Shown: in pieces, positions 38,401-46,988 of the stretch | How positions within the stretch are numbered: position 1 is the stretch's first letter | Layout of the letters: each line of letters begins with the position of its first letter | Assembly (NCBI GenBank): GCA_903900155.1 | Contig: CAIUMD010000060.1 | Location: 1 to 64,000, forward strand | DNA: 64,000 nucleotides | Source: an uncultured Caulobacterales bacterium | GTDB taxonomy: Bacteria; Pseudomonadota; Alphaproteobacteria; Caulobacterales; Caulobacteraceae | Direction: 5' to 3' | Made by a program: the position numbers and the translations under genes | Notes under the pieces: generated by a model | The model's input: only the letters and a program-made list of their open reading frames with translations | Database searches by the model: none | Told to the model about the DNA's origin: nothing

Positions 38401-38873
38401 AGCTGGACACCAGGCTGACCTACATCCTGGATCCGGGCACCGTGGTGGCCGGGGCCGGCACGGTCACCAAGCCGCCGACCTACGGCGCCGGTCCGTGGCT
38501 GGGCGCCTCGCCCAAGGGCCTGAACTTCACGCTCTACTACGAGACCGAGAAGTTCAACGCCCGCGTCTCGGTCGCCAAGCGCGACGCCTACAAGACCACC
38601 TACCCGCTGACCGCCGGCAACTGCGACCCGGGTCTGCAGTCGAACGGCACGGCGTGCGACAGCCCGCTGATCAACGAGTTCGGCTCGTCGGCCGCGACCA
38701 CCAATGTCGACATGTCGGTGCGCTGGTCGCCGATCAATAAGGTCAGCATCACCTTCGAGGCGCTGAACATCACCGACGAAAAGGCGACCCGCTACAGCTA
38801 CACCGATCCGGTGATCCAGTCGTACGGCGCCAGCGGCCCCAACTACCGCCTGGGCGTCCGCTACAAGTTCTAG
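35415..38873 (+). CDS. TonB-dependent outer-membrane receptor (pectin oligosaccharide candidate)
   Basis: A 1152-aa receptor. A signal peptide (cleavage near FAAAQ) is followed by the TonB-box-like SEVVVTGYR and a plug domain (SLQRLPGISIDRDNGEGRTI, SVRGLSGDFSRVRIN). The rest is a 22-strand-type barrel ending in the aromatic YRLGVRYKF. The form with AALRSALNLKK after the TonB box is typical of the large Caulobacter/Xanthomonas carbohydrate receptors. GGGGAGG precedes the ATG. It is followed, after a terminator-like hairpin, by a pectate lyase and pectinesterase, so uptake of pectic oligosaccharides is the best guess. No STN signalling domain is present. Confidence 0.9.
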   Translation: MTIHRDQHKKRALLLASISTAAFVAAAPGFAAAQEAAPASAPGETVSEVVVTGYRAALRSALNLKKNSDVMMDAINAEDIADFPDSNLAESLQRLPGISIDRDNGEGRTISVRGLSGDFSRVRINNMEALSTGAANDAGSSPNRSRAFDFNAFASELFSSVRVRKSSSAEADEGSLGATVDLITGRPFDYKNSAAAFSAEDSYYQNGKKHAPRITGLFSDRFFDGKLGVLVSAAWAKRNSEDDNYARGTGSSDYVYRGSTWTGDELPGRAGFAAPTGTVFSALIPTTLTGVALNAYKADPANYYNPMANPDAYAAMTGSDPVAYAKLYPGCAAVAAQAVAGLTPTTPGCNNSLVRFPALPSISQRNVETERLGLTGSFQLQLAERTRLTVDGLYSKFESTSTNYQLGPVGLNRNNTNASYQYGANVPTATARAGSAFTDAQRRALYPGTCTFAAETELSPGTDCGQSLNGNNPLPGYTYSYNPNNLDAYEYYTNPASPGYMGPAASLPFRGQLIGRPAVKVLDADVVGQNAEYLKLGNVDWRSGADRGAYTTDFRQVSATVDHEFSDKLRATATLGTSRSENVNVGTLVEFNALDVQGPFVFDERGATGMPKFDAGFNAADPKNWGVIKGFSGMRHYRRTTINDYKGGKIDVTYELDDHWTIKAGVTKREFKFSTDQYERNNDLLNPTEKEAKVTVASLGKVIEFGNGLDVPAGSTTSFFAPNMEAFSQVFGFDCNCINKFGDFTITRKRNRTATFGVTEKNLSYYAQFNFSYDVWGGRRLFGNVGVRQAQTDVAAFGETTAGRRIAGENHYTDTLPSGNITWEAWDNLYIRAAAAKVMARPLLGNLSPAITGISIPGDGSNIGGTITVGNTKLSPFRGEAYDVAAEWYFNKGGLISLGYFRKDISSFPQTVFYEAPLSQFLDAEAIAALKLQFPAETGADVFRRAYIDANNTVLARQVRDAPGGYLQGWEFNFQQDLTFLPWYFKNLGVQFNMTKLDTRLTYILDPGTVVAGAGTVTKPPTYGAGPWLGASPKGLNFTLYYETEKFNARVSVAKRDAYKTTYPLTAGNCDPGLQSNGTACDSPLINEFGSSAATTNVDMSVRWSPINKVSITFEALNITDEKATRYSYTDPVIQSYGASGPNYRLGVRYKF

Positions 38874-38924
38874 GCTGACTTCCCTCAAGATCCCGGGGGC
38901 GCCTCCAACGGTCCGGGGATTCGG

Positions 38925-38964
38925 AGCGACGCCGGCGATGCCCATCGCTGGCGTCGAGCTTTTT
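38925..38964 (+). terminator. Intrinsic terminator/attenuator after the first TonB receptor
   Basis: CGACGCCGGCGATG (38927-38940) is complementary over 13 of 14 positions to CATCGCTGGCGTCG (38943-38956), followed by AGCTTTTT. It lies 50 bases past the receptor stop and only 15 bases before the pectate lyase start, so it could set the receptor-to-enzyme expression ratio. Confidence 0.75.
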
Positions 38965-38978
38965 GGATGGAGTTTGGA

Positions 38979-40574
38979 ATGTTCTCGCGACGCACCTTGC
39001 TGGGCTCCGTGGCGGCCCTGCTTTTCCTGGGAAGCGCCGCGCGGGCGGCGACCGGCCCGACCTCCGCGCAGGTCAAGGCGACCATGGCCCGGGCGACGCG
39101 CTTCATGACCGACAAGGTCGCGGTCCACGGCGGTTATGTCTGGTCCTACCTGCCGGACTTCTCGCGCCGCTGGGGCGAGATGGAAGCCTATCCGTCGATG
39201 ATCTGGACCCAGGCGCCAGGCACGCCCGAAATGGGCCAGATCTTCCTCGACGCCTATCACGCCACCGGCGACGAGGCGTACTACAAGGCCGCCCAGCAGT
39301 CTGCCGACGCCCTGATCGCGGGCCAGCATCCGACGGGCGGCTGGAACTACATCATCGACTTCGCCGGCGAGGCCTCGCTGAAGCGGTGGTACGAGACCAT
39401 CGGGGCCAACGGCTGGCGGCTGGAGGAATTCCAGCACTACTACGGCAACGCCACCTTCGACGACCACGTGACGGTGGAGTGCGGCCGCTTTCTGCTGCGC
39501 CTGCACCTGGAGAAGGGCGATCCCAAGTATCGCGTCGCCGTCGACAAGGCCGTCGATTTCGTCCTGAAAAGCCAATATCCGAATGGCGGCTGGCCCCAGC
39601 GCTGGCCGCGCATGGGTCAGTTCACCAAGCAGGGCCGTCCCGACTACACCGATTTCATCACCCTGAACGACGAGGTCGCTGAGGAGAACATCGACTTCCT
39701 GCTGCTCGTCCTGCAGCAGCTGAAGGACGAGCGGGTCCGCGAGCCGGTCAAGCGGGGCATGGAACTGATTATCGCCCTGCAGCAGCCGCAGCCCACGCCG
39801 GGTTGGGCCATGCAGTACTCACTGGACCTCAAGCCCGCGACGGGACGCACCTATGAACCCGTCTCGATCACCCCGCACGGCACGGCCGCGGCGGTGATGC
39901 AGCTGATCGCCTACTACCAGCAGACCGGCGAGCGCCGGTACCTGGCCCGGATCCCGGAGGCGCTGGACTGGCTGGCCAGCGTCGAGATCCCGGCCGACAA
40001 GCGCGGGCCGGACGGGCGCAACTTCTACCGCAACTACGACCCCGCGACCGGCAAGCTGCTGGGCGGCCATCGCAGCGGCTCCAACAGCCAGAACGGCAAG
40101 TTCTGGGCGGACTTCAACACCGAGGGGACCAAGGCGGAGAAGCACATCAATGTCTCGTCGCTGCGCGCCCGCTACGAGCGCGTCGCGGCGATGTCGCCGG
40201 AGGAGGCGACCAGGAACTCGACCCTGATGGGCCGCGGGCCGTCGCTGCTGCCGCCCTATGTCGTCAGCCATGTCGGCGGTTCGGACCTCAAAGTCACGGT
40301 CGGCGAGGGCAAGCGCCTGGCGGCCGCAGCCGAGCTGGTCTCGAGCCTGAACGCCGAGGGCTATTGGCCCGTGGAACTGCGCACGACCAGCCATCCCTAT
40401 CGGGGCCCTGGCCCGGACAAGCCGCCGGCCGGCTTCATCGATGTCGGCCAGGTGGGCGACGCCTGGGACACCTCGCCCTTCACCCTGCCCAGCGGCCCGA
40501 TGGGCATTTCCACCGGCGCCTATATCAACAATATGGCGCGCCTGATCACCTATCTGCGGACCCAGACAGCATGA
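38979..40574 (+). CDS. Secreted pectate lyase, PL10-like
   Basis: A 531-aa protein. Signal peptide MFSRRTLLGSVAALLFLGSA with cleavage near AARAA (twin-arginine-like). The core resembles the polysaccharide lyase 10 alpha-toroid: WNYIIDFAGE, SQYPNGGWPQRWP, DYTDFITLNDEVAEENIDFL, and RNFYRNYDPATG. It would cut polygalacturonate by beta-elimination. ATG at 38979 is preferred over 38967 because GGAG lies between them. The pectinesterase gene overlaps its stop by 4 bp, so de-esterification and cleavage are co-produced. Confidence 0.82.
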   Translation: MFSRRTLLGSVAALLFLGSAARAATGPTSAQVKATMARATRFMTDKVAVHGGYVWSYLPDFSRRWGEMEAYPSMIWTQAPGTPEMGQIFLDAYHATGDEAYYKAAQQSADALIAGQHPTGGWNYIIDFAGEASLKRWYETIGANGWRLEEFQHYYGNATFDDHVTVECGRFLLRLHLEKGDPKYRVAVDKAVDFVLKSQYPNGGWPQRWPRMGQFTKQGRPDYTDFITLNDEVAEENIDFLLLVLQQLKDERVREPVKRGMELIIALQQPQPTPGWAMQYSLDLKPATGRTYEPVSITPHGTAAAVMQLIAYYQQTGERRYLARIPEALDWLASVEIPADKRGPDGRNFYRNYDPATGKLLGGHRSGSNSQNGKFWADFNTEGTKAEKHINVSSLRARYERVAAMSPEEATRNSTLMGRGPSLLPPYVVSHVGGSDLKVTVGEGKRLAAAAELVSSLNAEGYWPVELRTTSHPYRGPGPDKPPAGFIDVGQVGDAWDTSPFTLPSGPMGISTGAYINNMARLITYLRTQTA

Positions 40575-41926
40575 CCTTTCCGATGACGCGCCGCGTGGCG
40601 CTGGCCGGCATCGCGGCGGCTCCCGCCGTCGCGCGAGCCGCGACGCCGGCGACCGCGACCTACGCCCTGGTCCCCGACATCGTGGTGGCCAAGGACGGCT
40701 CGGGCCAGTTCAGCACGATCCAGGCGGCGCTGAAGTCGATCGCCCCCGACAATCGCGAGCGCAAGGTGATCCTGGTCCGCAACGGCTTCTACGACGAGGC
40801 CGTGCGGATCGACGCACCCTACGTGACCCTGCGGGGCGAGAGCCGGCTGGGCGTGCGCCTGCAAGCCCATCGTCCCGCCAACGAGACCAAGGACGAGATC
40901 GGCCAGGGCGTGGTCAATATCGGGCCGACCGCCCACGACTTCGTCCTCGAGCACATGACGGTGCACAACACCGTCACCGTCGCCGGTCCCCACGCCTTCG
41001 CGGTGCTGGGCCGGGGCGATCGGACGATCATCCAGGACGCCGACCTCTTGAGCCTGGGCGCCGACACCCTGGCGCTGTGGCGGACCGACAAGTCCAAGGC
41101 CGAGATGGGCCTGTCCGAAGCGCCGGGCGCCACGCCGCTCAGCCCCGACGGTGGGCGCTATTATCACACCGACCTGCGGATCACCGGCGCGGTGGACTTC
41201 GTCTGCCCGCGCGGCTGGTGCTTCATGTCCAACTCCGAGATCGTCCAGATCTATCCCCGCGCCGAGGCCGCCGTCTGGCACGAGGGCAAGGGTAACGCCG
41301 ACAAGAAGTTCGTCATGAAGGGCTGCACGTTCGACGGCCCGCCGAACTTCTATCTGGGCCGCCATCACCGTGACGCGCAGTTCTATTTCCTGGACTGCGC
41401 CTTCTCCGAGCGGATGCGCGACAAGCCGACCTATCAGGTGATCTACCCGCTGGACGGCGGGACCCCCAGTCCGGCCGACATGGAACGCAACCGCGTCGCG
41501 GCCGCCGAAACCCAGTGGGGCGAGCGCCGCTATTTCAGCAACAGCCACCGCACGGGCGGCGACTACGCCTGGATGGCCGATAGCCTGAACAAGGCTCAAG
41601 CCGGCAAGATCGACGCGGCCTGGACCTTCGCCGGCACCTGGAACCCCGAACGCACGGATGGTCCGCGCGTCATCGCCGTGGCGACCGAGGGCGGCAGGGC
41701 CAAGCTGACCTTCGACCGCCTGGTCACGGTGAAGGGCGCGCCGGGGCTGGTCTCGGTCAGCGGTCAGTCCAGCAAGTATGCCGAGGGCAGCGGGACCAAC
41801 ACCCTGACTTTCGAGACGGCCGGCGCGCCCGCGCGTCTCGACTTCGCGCAGGGCGTGGTGATCGGCACGGAGGCCGTCGCGAAGACGGCCTTCGCAGCGG
41901 CCCGCCTGCCTACTTCACGTCGATGA
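40571..41926 (+). CDS. Secreted pectinesterase, CE8-like
   Basis: A 451-aa protein with a signal peptide (RRVALAGIAAAPAVARA) and a right-handed beta-helix. Family marks of pectin methylesterases are DIVVAKDGSGQFSTIQAAL, ITGAVDFVCPRGWCFMSNSE (the GxVDF catalytic Asp motif) and FYLGRHHRDAQFYFLDC (LGR motif). It would remove methyl groups from homogalacturonan, giving substrate for the adjacent lyase. Its 3' end overlaps the convergent DUF1593 gene by 17 bp. Confidence 0.85.
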   Translation: MTFPMTRRVALAGIAAAPAVARAATPATATYALVPDIVVAKDGSGQFSTIQAALKSIAPDNRERKVILVRNGFYDEAVRIDAPYVTLRGESRLGVRLQAHRPANETKDEIGQGVVNIGPTAHDFVLEHMTVHNTVTVAGPHAFAVLGRGDRTIIQDADLLSLGADTLALWRTDKSKAEMGLSEAPGATPLSPDGGRYYHTDLRITGAVDFVCPRGWCFMSNSEIVQIYPRAEAAVWHEGKGNADKKFVMKGCTFDGPPNFYLGRHHRDAQFYFLDCAFSERMRDKPTYQVIYPLDGGTPSPADMERNRVAAAETQWGERRYFSNSHRTGGDYAWMADSLNKAQAGKIDAAWTFAGTWNPERTDGPRVIAVATEGGRAKLTFDRLVTVKGAPGLVSVSGQSSKYAEGSGTNTLTFETAGAPARLDFAQGVVIGTEAVAKTAFAAARLPTSRR

Positions 41927-43388
41927 TCACCCGCTTGTAGCGGGTCAGGCGAGGGGAGCCGTGGTCGGTGACGGCCAGGATGACGTGCATCGTCCCCGTG
42001 CCCGGCGGCACGACGCGGTTGGTCTTCACGGTCAGCCAGGCCTTGGGCTGGTCGGCGTTGTTGATGTCCAGCTTCACGCCGGAGGCCGAGCTGGTCATGC
42101 CGCGCGTGCCGGCCTCTTCGTAGCAGAACCACTCGTAGGACAGGGCGTCGCCGTCCGGGTCGCTGGAGCCGACGGCGCTGAGGTCGACACGGTCGCCCGG
42201 CTTGGCGACGATGTAGTCCGGGGTCTCCAGCTTGGGGACCGGCGGGTGGTTGGCGTCCTTGTAGGACTTGGTCGTCCAGTCCATGCGGGCGGCGAAGTCG
42301 TTCTGGAACGCCTCGCGCCAGCGCCAGACCGTGGCTTGGGCGGTGGTGTGCCACTCGCCGTCGCGGCCCCGGACCTCGTCCATGGCGTTGGTCCAGATCG
42401 GACGGGTCTCGGGCTCCAGGAACCAGCGCTCCTTGCGCGGGGTGTAGAGCTCGTAGCGGCCGCCCCAGCCGCCCCACTCCGGATGATCGGGATCCGACAG
42501 GCCGTTGTCGATCAGGTTCAGGAACGACGGGGTGTCGCCCTCCATCTGGAACTTCCAGTTGGGATAGGCCGCGCCCAGCGGGCCCTTGGCGCGGATGTTG
42601 GCGTTGAGCCACTCGTTGCTGACCAGGTACTCGTTCGCCCCGCCGAAGCGGCCGTGGAAATTGTCGCCGCCGATGCCGATCCAGGTCGACATGTGGAAGC
42701 TGACGCCGGGGCTGACGATGTAGTGCAGGTCCGGGAACTCGCGTCGGATCCACGGGCCGCTGTCGTCCTGGTCCGAGATCGCATAGACGCGCAGCTTCGA
42801 CACGAACTTGGCCAGCGCCGCCTTGGAGCGGGTGTTGCGCACCTTCCACAGGGCCTGGCCCAGCGCGGTCGGGCCGCCCCAGACGGTGACCCAGACCGGA
42901 CGCGGATCATCGCGGTCGACGGCCTTGATCAGGAGGTCCGAGCCCGGCGAGTCCTTGCCCGCGCCGATCGCACTCTTGCCGTCCGGGATCAGGGCCTGGG
43001 AGATCGTCGCCTTCAGCGCGTCGGCGGTTGGGAAGCCCTTCTCGTGCTGTTCCAGGTTGTCGCGGACCTGGCCGTACGTGTCGACGATGTGGGTGATCAG
43101 CCGCGGATTGACCTCGCCCTTCACCGTGGTGGCGACCAGGCCCTCGATGTCGACCTGATTGGCGTAGGTCATCAGGCGGACCATCGACTCCTGATCGTCG
43201 GGGTCGCCGCCGATGTCGGTCAGCACGAACAGGCGCGGCTTTTCGTGCGCGGCCTTCAGCGGCGATTGCGACGGGGCGGGAGCGGCGGGCGCCTGGGCCG
43301 CCATCACCGGCGAGGTCGTCAGGGCCGCGATCAGCGCCAGGCTGGCGGCTGTGCGAAGCCCCTTGGCCAGCGACGTCAGTCCAGTCAT
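41910..43388 (-). CDS. Secreted DUF1593 protein, nucleoside-hydrolase-like
   Basis: A 492-aa protein with a signal peptide (LAALTTSPVMAAQ region). The DUF1593 domain starts with LFVLTDIGGDPDDQESMVRL, which carries the DxGxDPDD calcium-binding cluster of nucleoside hydrolases, followed by VWGGPTALGQALW and YAISDQDDSGPWIRREFP. The C-terminal about 110 residues are a PKD/Ig-like domain (VDLSAVGSSDPDGDALSYEW). Nucleoside hydrolases cleave pentofuranosyl bonds, so a secreted furanosidase acting on plant material is conceivable; function is unproven. It is divergent from the second TonB receptor. AAAGGA precedes the ATG. Confidence 0.8.
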   Translation of the reverse strand: MTGLTSLAKGLRTAASLALIAALTTSPVMAAQAPAAPAPSQSPLKAAHEKPRLFVLTDIGGDPDDQESMVRLMTYANQVDIEGLVATTVKGEVNPRLITHIVDTYGQVRDNLEQHEKGFPTADALKATISQALIPDGKSAIGAGKDSPGSDLLIKAVDRDDPRPVWVTVWGGPTALGQALWKVRNTRSKAALAKFVSKLRVYAISDQDDSGPWIRREFPDLHYIVSPGVSFHMSTWIGIGGDNFHGRFGGANEYLVSNEWLNANIRAKGPLGAAYPNWKFQMEGDTPSFLNLIDNGLSDPDHPEWGGWGGRYELYTPRKERWFLEPETRPIWTNAMDEVRGRDGEWHTTAQATVWRWREAFQNDFAARMDWTTKSYKDANHPPVPKLETPDYIVAKPGDRVDLSAVGSSDPDGDALSYEWFCYEEAGTRGMTSSASGVKLDINNADQPKAWLTVKTNRVVPPGTGTMHVILAVTDHGSPRLTRYKRVIIDVK

Positions 43389-43936
43389 GCGCGGATCCTT
43401 TCCCCGTTCGGACCTTTGCGGTCCCGGCGTTCCGGGATCTGGGTCCTCTTCTGGCGCTCGTGCGCCTTGGCTGAGGCAACAGGTACCGACGGCCAAGGTG
43501 GGGGTCAACGCGGATCTCGCGCGGTTCAATCGAAAAGAAAGGAAAACGAAAGTCGCTGTTCCCATCATCTGGGAATGAGCCCTTGGCCTTGAAATTGCTT
43601 GCCATAGACCGTCTTGCAACGGCTTGGCGCGGCGCTTTGAGCCGTCGAAAACCCATTCCTCAGACATATCTTCGGGGCGTTGAATGTTTTCGATTGATTT
43701 CGATTGATATCCTTTGATAACGCTTTTGTTCAGCGAACAGCGAATGCGTTCCCATCCCAGACCTCCTCTCGGGATTGGGGCGCGTCTAGGCGGCGTCGGC
43801 TTCCTTTCCAGCCGACGTCGCCGCTTTCCGCCCGGGCCGTGTTTCCGGGCGTCCAAGACGATGAGGCGCTCGACAGAAGCGTCACGAGGAAACGCAAACG
43901 ACCGCGCCGAGAGCGCGCGGCGAAGGGGAACGGGAA
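43389..43936. promoter_or_regulatory. Divergent control region between DUF1593 and second TonB receptor, with phased 10-bp repeats
   Basis: A 548-bp region with no convincing gene. It contains a perfect tandem pair of TTTCGATTGA at 43688-43707 on the receptor side, and CGAAAAGAAAGGAAAACGAA at 43531-43550 (two 10-bp units, 7 of 10 matching) on the DUF1593 side. The 10-bp period places each unit on the same DNA face. Direct repeats of this kind are usual for DeoR-family operators, and similar ones occur upstream of the sugar catabolic operons at 52620-53019. Confidence 0.45.
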
Positions 43937-46870
43937 ATGATCGACAGGTTCCAAAAACAATTGGCCGGCAGCGCTTCGGGCCTGGCCCTGGTGCTGGCGC
44001 TGGGCGGCGTCGCCCACGCCGAGGACGCCATCGCCACGGCGAGCAGCGCGGCGGTTCCGGCCGCCATGGGCGCCGCCGCCCTCCAGGAAGCAACCGCGGC
44101 TCAGGCCGACGACACCGCCGTGACCGAGGTCGTGGTCACCGGCTTCCGCAACAGCCTGGCCAAGGCCCTGGAGCTGAAGCGCACCAACACCGGCGTGGTC
44201 GACTCGATCCTGGCCGAGGACATCGCCAAGTTCCCCGATAACAACCTGGCCGAATCGATCCAGCGGATCCCCGGCGTCGCCATCAGCCGCGACCAGGGCG
44301 AAGGCCGGGCGCTGTCGGTCCGGGGCCTTGGTCCCGACTTCACCCGCGTGCGCATCAACGGCATGGAGGCCCAGGCCTCGACCGACGGCTACAGCGGCGC
44401 CAACCGCGGCCGGGGTTTCGACTTCAACGTCTTCGCCTCGGAACTCTTCAACCGCATCGATGTGCGCAAGACGCCGTCGGCCGACGTGGAAGAAGGCTCG
44501 CTGGGCGCGACCGTCGACCTCGTGACCGGCCACCCGTTCGACTACAAGGGCTTCAAGCTCGCCGCCTCGGCCCAGGCCGGCTACAACACCCAGACCGAAA
44601 AGACCCGCCCGCGCCTGGCGCTGCTGGTCAGCAACACCTTCGCCGACGACAAGCTGGGCGCGCTGTTCTCGGTCGCCTATTCCAAGACCGCCGTGAACTT
44701 CCAGCAGTCCAGCTCGGGCCTGTGGAACCAGGGCAATGGCGACGGCGGCTGGTGCCGTCCGACCACGGGCACGGGCGGCATTTGCGACGTGCCGGCGGCC
44801 GACTTCGCCAGGGCCACCTCGATCTACAATCTGGCCAGCTCGCCCACGACCTACTACCCGCGCTTCATGCGCTACGTGCAGGGCCTGGGCAAGACCGAGC
44901 GCCTGGGCCTGACCGGCTCGCTGCAATGGCAGCCGACCGACGACACCAAGGTGACGCTGGACGGCCTGTTCTCGCGCTACAAGGTCAGCCGGGACGACTG
45001 GCCGCTGGAAGCCATCGGCTTTTCCCGCGGCGCCTCGCAGGGCGGCAAGCCCGAGATGCTGGTCAGGGACATGATCCTGGATAGCAAGAACACCATGCTC
45101 TACGGCCTGTTCGACAATGTCGACATGCGCTCGGAGCACAATCGCGACGAGTTCTCGACCGACTTCGGCCAGTGGACCCTGAACGCCGAGCACAAGTTCA
45201 ACGAAAAGTTCAGCGTCGACGGCGTCGTCGGCTACTCGTACTCGGACTTCGACAACTTCAACGACATCTCGACCCAGATCGACCGCTTCAACGTCGACGG
45301 CTACTCGATCGACATCCGGCCCAAGGGCCAGTACCTGCCGGCGATCAACTACGGCTTCGACGTCACCAACCCGTCGCTGTGGTACTTCGGTCCGACCGTG
45401 ACCCAGCCGGGCGGCACGGGCCCGACGGGTCCTGAAATCCGCCTGCGTCCGAACTACACCGACAACAAGTACAAGACCGTCCAGGTCAACGGTAAGTACG
45501 CCTTCAACGACGGCCTCACGTTGCGCGCCGGCGCCAACTGGAAGCAGTACGACTTCAGCGCCCAGTCCTATCGCTACGCCCTGGGCGAGGCGAACTTCCC
45601 GGCCATCCCGGCCGGCTACACCATCCAGAGCCTGACCGAGCAGTTCTGCGGCCTGGCCAATCTAAAGGTTCCCACGCCGACCCCGACCTGCTGGACGACG
45701 CCGAACATCGACGCCTTCCAGGCCGCCTACAACATCTACTCCAACACTGGCCGTACGGCCTTGTCGCAGACCGTCGCCAGCGTGCGCGGCGAAAACCGCT
45801 CGGTGAAGGAAGAGGACAAGACCGGCTACGTCATGGCCAATTTCGACCAGGAGGTCGGAAGCTGGCGCGTGCGCGGCGACGTCGGCGTCCGTTATGTCGA
45901 GACCAACCAGACCTCGAACTTCTACACCAACGTCCCGACCTCGGTGAACGCCGCCGGCTTCGTGATGACGACGGTCAAGCGCCAGTATACCGACACCCTG
46001 CCGTCGTTGAACCTGGTGCTGGAGCCGACCGACAAGCTCCTGGTCCGCTTCTCGGCGGCCAAGGTCATGGCGCGTCCGGCCCTGGGCAATCTGGCGGCGG
46101 CGACCAGCGTCTCGGTGGCGGGCGGCTCGCGCTCGGTCTCGACCGGCAACGCCAACCTCGACCCGTACCGCGCCAAGTCGGCCGACTTCTCGATCGAGTG
46201 GTATCCGAAGTCGGGGACGATCGTGTCGGCGGGCTTCTTCTACAAGAAGATCAGCACCTACGTTCAGACCATCACCACCATCGCGCCCTATTCGTCGACG
46301 GGCCTGCCGGTCTCGCTGCTGGACGGCACGGGCGTCAACGCCAACGACGACTTCAGCATCACCAACGTCATCAACACCCCCGGCGGTCCGCTGAAGGGCT
46401 TCGAGTTGAACTACCAGCAGCCGCTGGACTTCCTGCCCGACATGTTCCGCGGCTTCGGCGTGCTGGCCAACTACACCTATGTCGACAGCAGCATCGACTA
46501 TTTCGCCACTACGGCGGCGGGCGCGGCCAAGATCAACGCGCCGCTGCTCAACCTGTCGAAGAACGCCGCCAACGCCACGCTGTACTACGAGCGCGGCAAG
46601 GTGCAGGCGCGTGTCTCGGTGAACTATCGCGACAAGTACCTGACCGCCGTCCCGGGCCGCTACAACCAGGACGTCCAGGGCAACCTGTCGACCACGTTCT
46701 TCGACGCCTCGGCCTCGTACAAGGTCACTGAACAGCTGTCGGTCAGCATCGACGCGCTGAACCTCAGCAACGAGAAGGACATCTCGTACATCGACTCCAC
46801 GACCCAACGTTTCGAGAACTACCGGGTCGGCGGCCGCCAGTTCTATGTGGGCGCCCGCTACACCTTCTAG
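43937..46870 (+). CDS. TonB-dependent outer-membrane receptor, carbohydrate type
   Basis: A 977-aa receptor. Signal peptide with LALVLALGGVAHAED cleavage region, TonB-box-like TEVVVTGFR, plug domain (SIQRIPGVAISRDQGEGRAL, SVRGLGPDFTRVRING) and barrel ending in FYVGARYTF. It belongs to the same large Caulobacter/Xanthomonas group as the receptor at 35415. A GGGAA run precedes the ATG. Its position beside DUF1593, GH31 and the sugar catabolic operons suggests import of a plant-derived glycan or glycoside. Confidence 0.9.
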   Translation: MIDRFQKQLAGSASGLALVLALGGVAHAEDAIATASSAAVPAAMGAAALQEATAAQADDTAVTEVVVTGFRNSLAKALELKRTNTGVVDSILAEDIAKFPDNNLAESIQRIPGVAISRDQGEGRALSVRGLGPDFTRVRINGMEAQASTDGYSGANRGRGFDFNVFASELFNRIDVRKTPSADVEEGSLGATVDLVTGHPFDYKGFKLAASAQAGYNTQTEKTRPRLALLVSNTFADDKLGALFSVAYSKTAVNFQQSSSGLWNQGNGDGGWCRPTTGTGGICDVPAADFARATSIYNLASSPTTYYPRFMRYVQGLGKTERLGLTGSLQWQPTDDTKVTLDGLFSRYKVSRDDWPLEAIGFSRGASQGGKPEMLVRDMILDSKNTMLYGLFDNVDMRSEHNRDEFSTDFGQWTLNAEHKFNEKFSVDGVVGYSYSDFDNFNDISTQIDRFNVDGYSIDIRPKGQYLPAINYGFDVTNPSLWYFGPTVTQPGGTGPTGPEIRLRPNYTDNKYKTVQVNGKYAFNDGLTLRAGANWKQYDFSAQSYRYALGEANFPAIPAGYTIQSLTEQFCGLANLKVPTPTPTCWTTPNIDAFQAAYNIYSNTGRTALSQTVASVRGENRSVKEEDKTGYVMANFDQEVGSWRVRGDVGVRYVETNQTSNFYTNVPTSVNAAGFVMTTVKRQYTDTLPSLNLVLEPTDKLLVRFSAAKVMARPALGNLAAATSVSVAGGSRSVSTGNANLDPYRAKSADFSIEWYPKSGTIVSAGFFYKKISTYVQTITTIAPYSSTGLPVSLLDGTGVNANDDFSITNVINTPGGPLKGFELNYQQPLDFLPDMFRGFGVLANYTYVDSSIDYFATTAAGAAKINAPLLNLSKNAANATLYYERGKVQARVSVNYRDKYLTAVPGRYNQDVQGNLSTTFFDASASYKVTEQLSVSIDALNLSNEKDISYIDSTTQRFENYRVGGRQFYVGARYTF

Positions 46871-46921
46871 GCTTCCCTAGCCTCCAACAACGGTGTGCGC
46901 CCTCCTGCGCAAACCGTACTT

Positions 46922-46957
46922 CGGCGCCGGTCCCCCCGACCGGCGCCGCCTTTGTTT
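46922..46957 (+). terminator. Intrinsic terminator/attenuator after the second TonB receptor
   Basis: A perfect 11-bp stem, CGGCGCCGGTC (46922-46932) with GACCGGCGCCG (46938-46948), 5-base loop, then CCTTTGTTT. It sits 52 bases after the receptor stop and 32 bases before the GH31 start, the same arrangement as at the first receptor. Confidence 0.75.
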
Positions 46958-46988
46958 CCCCGGTAAGTTTCGAGGGTGAGGTTCGAGC

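Noticed and set aside
35178-39575. Long minus-strand open frame of 1465 codons opposite the first TonB receptor
   Set aside because: Antisense shadow of a strongly supported receptor gene in GC-rich DNA; the translation is low-complexity Gly/Ala/Val/Arg/Gln without domains.
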